Origin: Phallus indusiatus
Lineage: Eukaryota > Basidiomycota > Agaricomycetes > Phallales > Phallaceae
DNA: 64,000 bases
Direction of reading: 5' to 3'
Assembly: GCA_027605045.1 (NCBI GenBank)
Contig: JAQFWX010000116.1
Span: 1-64,000 of the forward strand
Within the stretch, counting starts at the first letter, position 1, and each line of letters opens with the position of its first letter. The notes beneath the pieces were generated by a model that saw only the letters and a program-made list of their open reading frames with translations, was not told the DNA's origin and did not search any database. Made by a program: the position numbers and the translations under genes. Positions 61,775 to 64,000 of this stretch are shown here, piece by piece.

Positions 61775-63491
61775 TCACTGCACCAGCGCTTCAACTACAG
61801 GCCAGCCAGTCGAAAAGTTAAGTCTGTTCAAGCCAAGCTAGAGGGCAATAAGTACATATAAAAACTGTTCATATATTGGAAATGACTAACGAAGATTCCT
61901 GTAGATGTCATGTAATCTATAGTACAACACAGATATGAGCCGGTATTCCGCGATTGAGCCTTTAATATAATTACTCACGGTAGACCAAAATGATGTCACT
62001 TTTGTCTTTGAAAACTGACTGTCCACCAGGCCCAATGATCTATTGAGTATAAGAAGTAGAAGTGAGTATTTTTCAACCAGTATCGAGCTCTCTGAACTTA
62101 CCGAGCCATGGCTACCAAGGATCAGAGAACCTGGAAAGTTGAGGGTGCGTAAAGTCTCATATCATGATAATGCATAGCACCCACCTCCTCCCTTCAAAGC
62201 GTCAACTCCATCCTGATCAACAAACGGCCCAGAAGCTCTAGACACCACAACCATCATGATGCTGATCAGCAAGCGGTCATAAAAAGGATGGGCGCAACAA
62301 GTGCCACGTACGATGTTGATCGAACGACACGAATATTATACGTGCTATTCACACCTTTGCAGCAAAGATCCCAGGACGTGAAGAGGTAATAGAACTTTCC
62401 AACTTGATACAGGTACGGCCCCTCAATTGCGCCATTGTCCGCCGTTCGTTCCGCCAATGACGTTAAAGAACGGTTCACGAAAAAACCATCATTCGGAATC
62501 AATGTCGCCCTAAAAGAAAAAAAAACATTATTATTAAGTATTTTTCTAATCATTTCGCCAAGAATAGTTACTGTTTAATTCCAGTCCAAAAAGAACCAAA
62601 AGTAAGACGCCAATCTTCTTGATCGTCTGATATTGTTGAATTCAAATATTAAACAAATGAAATCATTTACGAATCTCACCTATGAAAAGGCTTGAAATTT
62701 TACGTTTGTGAGTTGTTCTCTCGTACGAGCGGATGGGCTTACTTGGGATCAATAGCCTACCGACATGTCTTTACTATGGTCTCGGTCGAAATAGAAAGCA
62801 CTCAAAACTTACGTTATAGTTGTCCTTTGACGTGGTTGAGGTCACCAACCCTTCGTTGGACCAACTCCCTATAAAAACGAAATTTATCTCACGGCGCCCA
62901 TTTACTTGGATACACTTTCATCAAGAACATACCTGGAAGACCCGTGTTTGATTTCGCCAGGAATATACCCGAATGCTGGGAGCCGGTACGTGAGGCTGCA
63001 TAGTAAACCTATGACAGTTAGTGAGCGGGATTGCCTTTACTGTTCCGAATCATGGCACGTACCCAGAATTCGCCATTTATATAGTGACAGTCAGGAGCCC
63101 AAATAACACCGTCGGTCGTAAGTGTGAAGTTGTTCGTCCATACATCTTCACCGGGAGCCCACATTGTGCCGATAGAAGTCCATTCCTTTCGATCTTCTGA
63201 AGTTATTATCCCAATGCCGACACTATATTTACCATCAACGTCAAGTTCTCCCAAAGTTACACTAACATTAATCTTTGACGAATCAGACTTACGCTGTCGC
63301 TGTCATCGAGTAAGCAGGAATAAAGCCTGAGAATGTTCAACGGACTCACTAAACAACCAATACTTCCCCGTGTCATCTAAACAGATCGAAGGATCACGTA
63401 CTGACGTTGAGCCAGTAACGTTTGCTGGAGGAGGCCAATTCTGTGCATATGCAAGCAAGGCGAAAGAAAGTAAAGGAAATTGAAACTTCAT
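61775..63491 (-). CDS. Secreted glycoside hydrolase family 43, arabinan endo-1,5-alpha-L-arabinosidase-like
   Basis: The ATG at 63491 opens a signal peptide (MKFQFPLLSFALLAYA). Then come VTGSTSVRDPSICLDDTGKYWLFS (the Asp of RDPSI is the family's catalytic base), VWTNNFTLTTDGVIWAPDCHYINGEFW, YYAASRFGSRHSGIFLAKS, WSNEGLVTSTTSKDNYNAIDP, DWRLTFGSFWTGIK, ADNGAIEGPYLYQVGKFYYLFTSWDLCC (the Glu of EGPYL is the acid) and SHGSIIGPGGQSVF. A 26-base exon at 61891-61916 yields HYMTSTGIF, and the last exon gives LGLNRLNFSTGWPVVEALVQ. All catalytic landmarks are present, so the enzyme should hydrolyse arabinan or a related plant polysaccharide. It has about nine short introns. Confidence 0.88.
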
Positions 63492-63533
63492 TTGCGAAAA
63501 ATTGAATACTGGAAAAGAGCCCTTTTCTCGAAT

Positions 63534-63560
63534 GAGTATATATATATATGTATGTATAGG
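63534..63560 (-). promoter_or_regulatory. TATA-like element of the GH43 gene
   Basis: A (TA)n run followed by TGTATGTATA lies 45-70 bases before the minus-strand ATG at 63491, a good position for a TATA box of an inducible secreted enzyme. Confidence 0.5.
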
Positions 63561-64000
63561 TTAGTTCAGTGTAGCCTGATTACAGGCGGTGCCTTGGTTT
63601 TGACGATATCTGAATTACCCAGTGCCATGACCAGCTTTGGAGCTAAAATTAAGATGACAGCTAAGTCTCCAAACCCCATCTTTGCATGTTAATTAACAAT
63701 ATCAAAGAAGGGATTGCGGTTACCGGGAGAAGTGTCATTCGCTCGTAGGCCGAGTTGAGGACCAATCTCAGGTGAGACGGCGCTGAGCTCCGAGCTCATG
63801 CATTATTTGTCCCTACGGGTAATGCGAATCTTCTATGAGCTATATGAAACGGCCTTACGAGAAAATACAGAGTCGGCAAACTTTAGGTCAATCCCACTAC
63901 AACATTGTAAAAAGCTCCTTCGTCGAAGCTTCATCCGAGAATTCAAAAAAGGATGTATCTCCTGTCAGGCGGTCCGTGGAGATGCGTCAATATTCATACC
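63561..64000. other. Right-edge region with no supported gene
   Basis: Only short frames were found. A gene could begin outside the window, but nothing inside proves one. Confidence 0.35.

Overview
This 64 kb window is fungal nuclear DNA, most likely from an agaricomycete basidiomycete. The signs are many short introns (about 50-60 bases), a class I hydrophobin, paired CipC-like stress proteins, Ser-rich secreted proteins, fungal seven-transmembrane families and a prenylated Skt5/Chs4-type chitin synthase regulator. I rebuilt the genes by hand from conserved protein motifs and splice signals. Most outer boundaries are firm; some internal exon edges are approximate.

Left part (1-19 kb): the start of an iron-type alcohol dehydrogenase/maleylacetate reductase running off the left edge; a DUF2235 hydrolase-like gene; a small secreted protein with three cysteine modules; a fungal GPCR; mitochondrial HSP10 head to head with the snRNP protein SNU13; a tail-anchored RING ligase; a COQ2/UbiA prenyltransferase; and Elongator subunit ELP1/IKI3. 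In this part conserved reading frames (DUF2235, HSP10, ELP1) are repeatedly broken by apparent single-base losses, several of them in homopolymers. I saw no equivalent breaks in the genes I followed right of about 20 kb. HSP10 and ELP1 also appear to use GC-AG introns.

Middle part (21-49 kb): a tandem pair of CipC/DUF3759 genes, actin-interacting protein AIP1, a hydrophobin, Skt5/Chs4, a 26-base tandem repeat, a secreted Ser-rich protein, a second RING ligase paralogous to the first, nucleoporin Nup107/Nup84, a BCAS3-like WD40 protein with a Gln/Asn-rich N-terminus, and an M17 leucine aminopeptidase.

Right part (49-64 kb): three same-strand paralogous membrane-protein genes. The second and third lie in a recent direct duplication of about 3 kb. 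One duplicate holds a roughly 0.4 kb element with long terminal inverted repeats that the other lacks, so an empty site is visible within the window. Decayed PIF1-like helicase sequence lies between the duplicates. The window ends with GFA1 (first step of UDP-GlcNAc synthesis) and a secreted GH43 arabinanase-like enzyme.

Most genes are housekeeping. Two act on the same output: GFA1 makes the chitin precursor and Skt5 activates chitin synthase. The accessory content is the secreted and surface set (Cys-rich protein, hydrophobin, Ser-rich protein, GH43, GPCR, 7TM cluster) and the transposon-related region at 51-59 kb.
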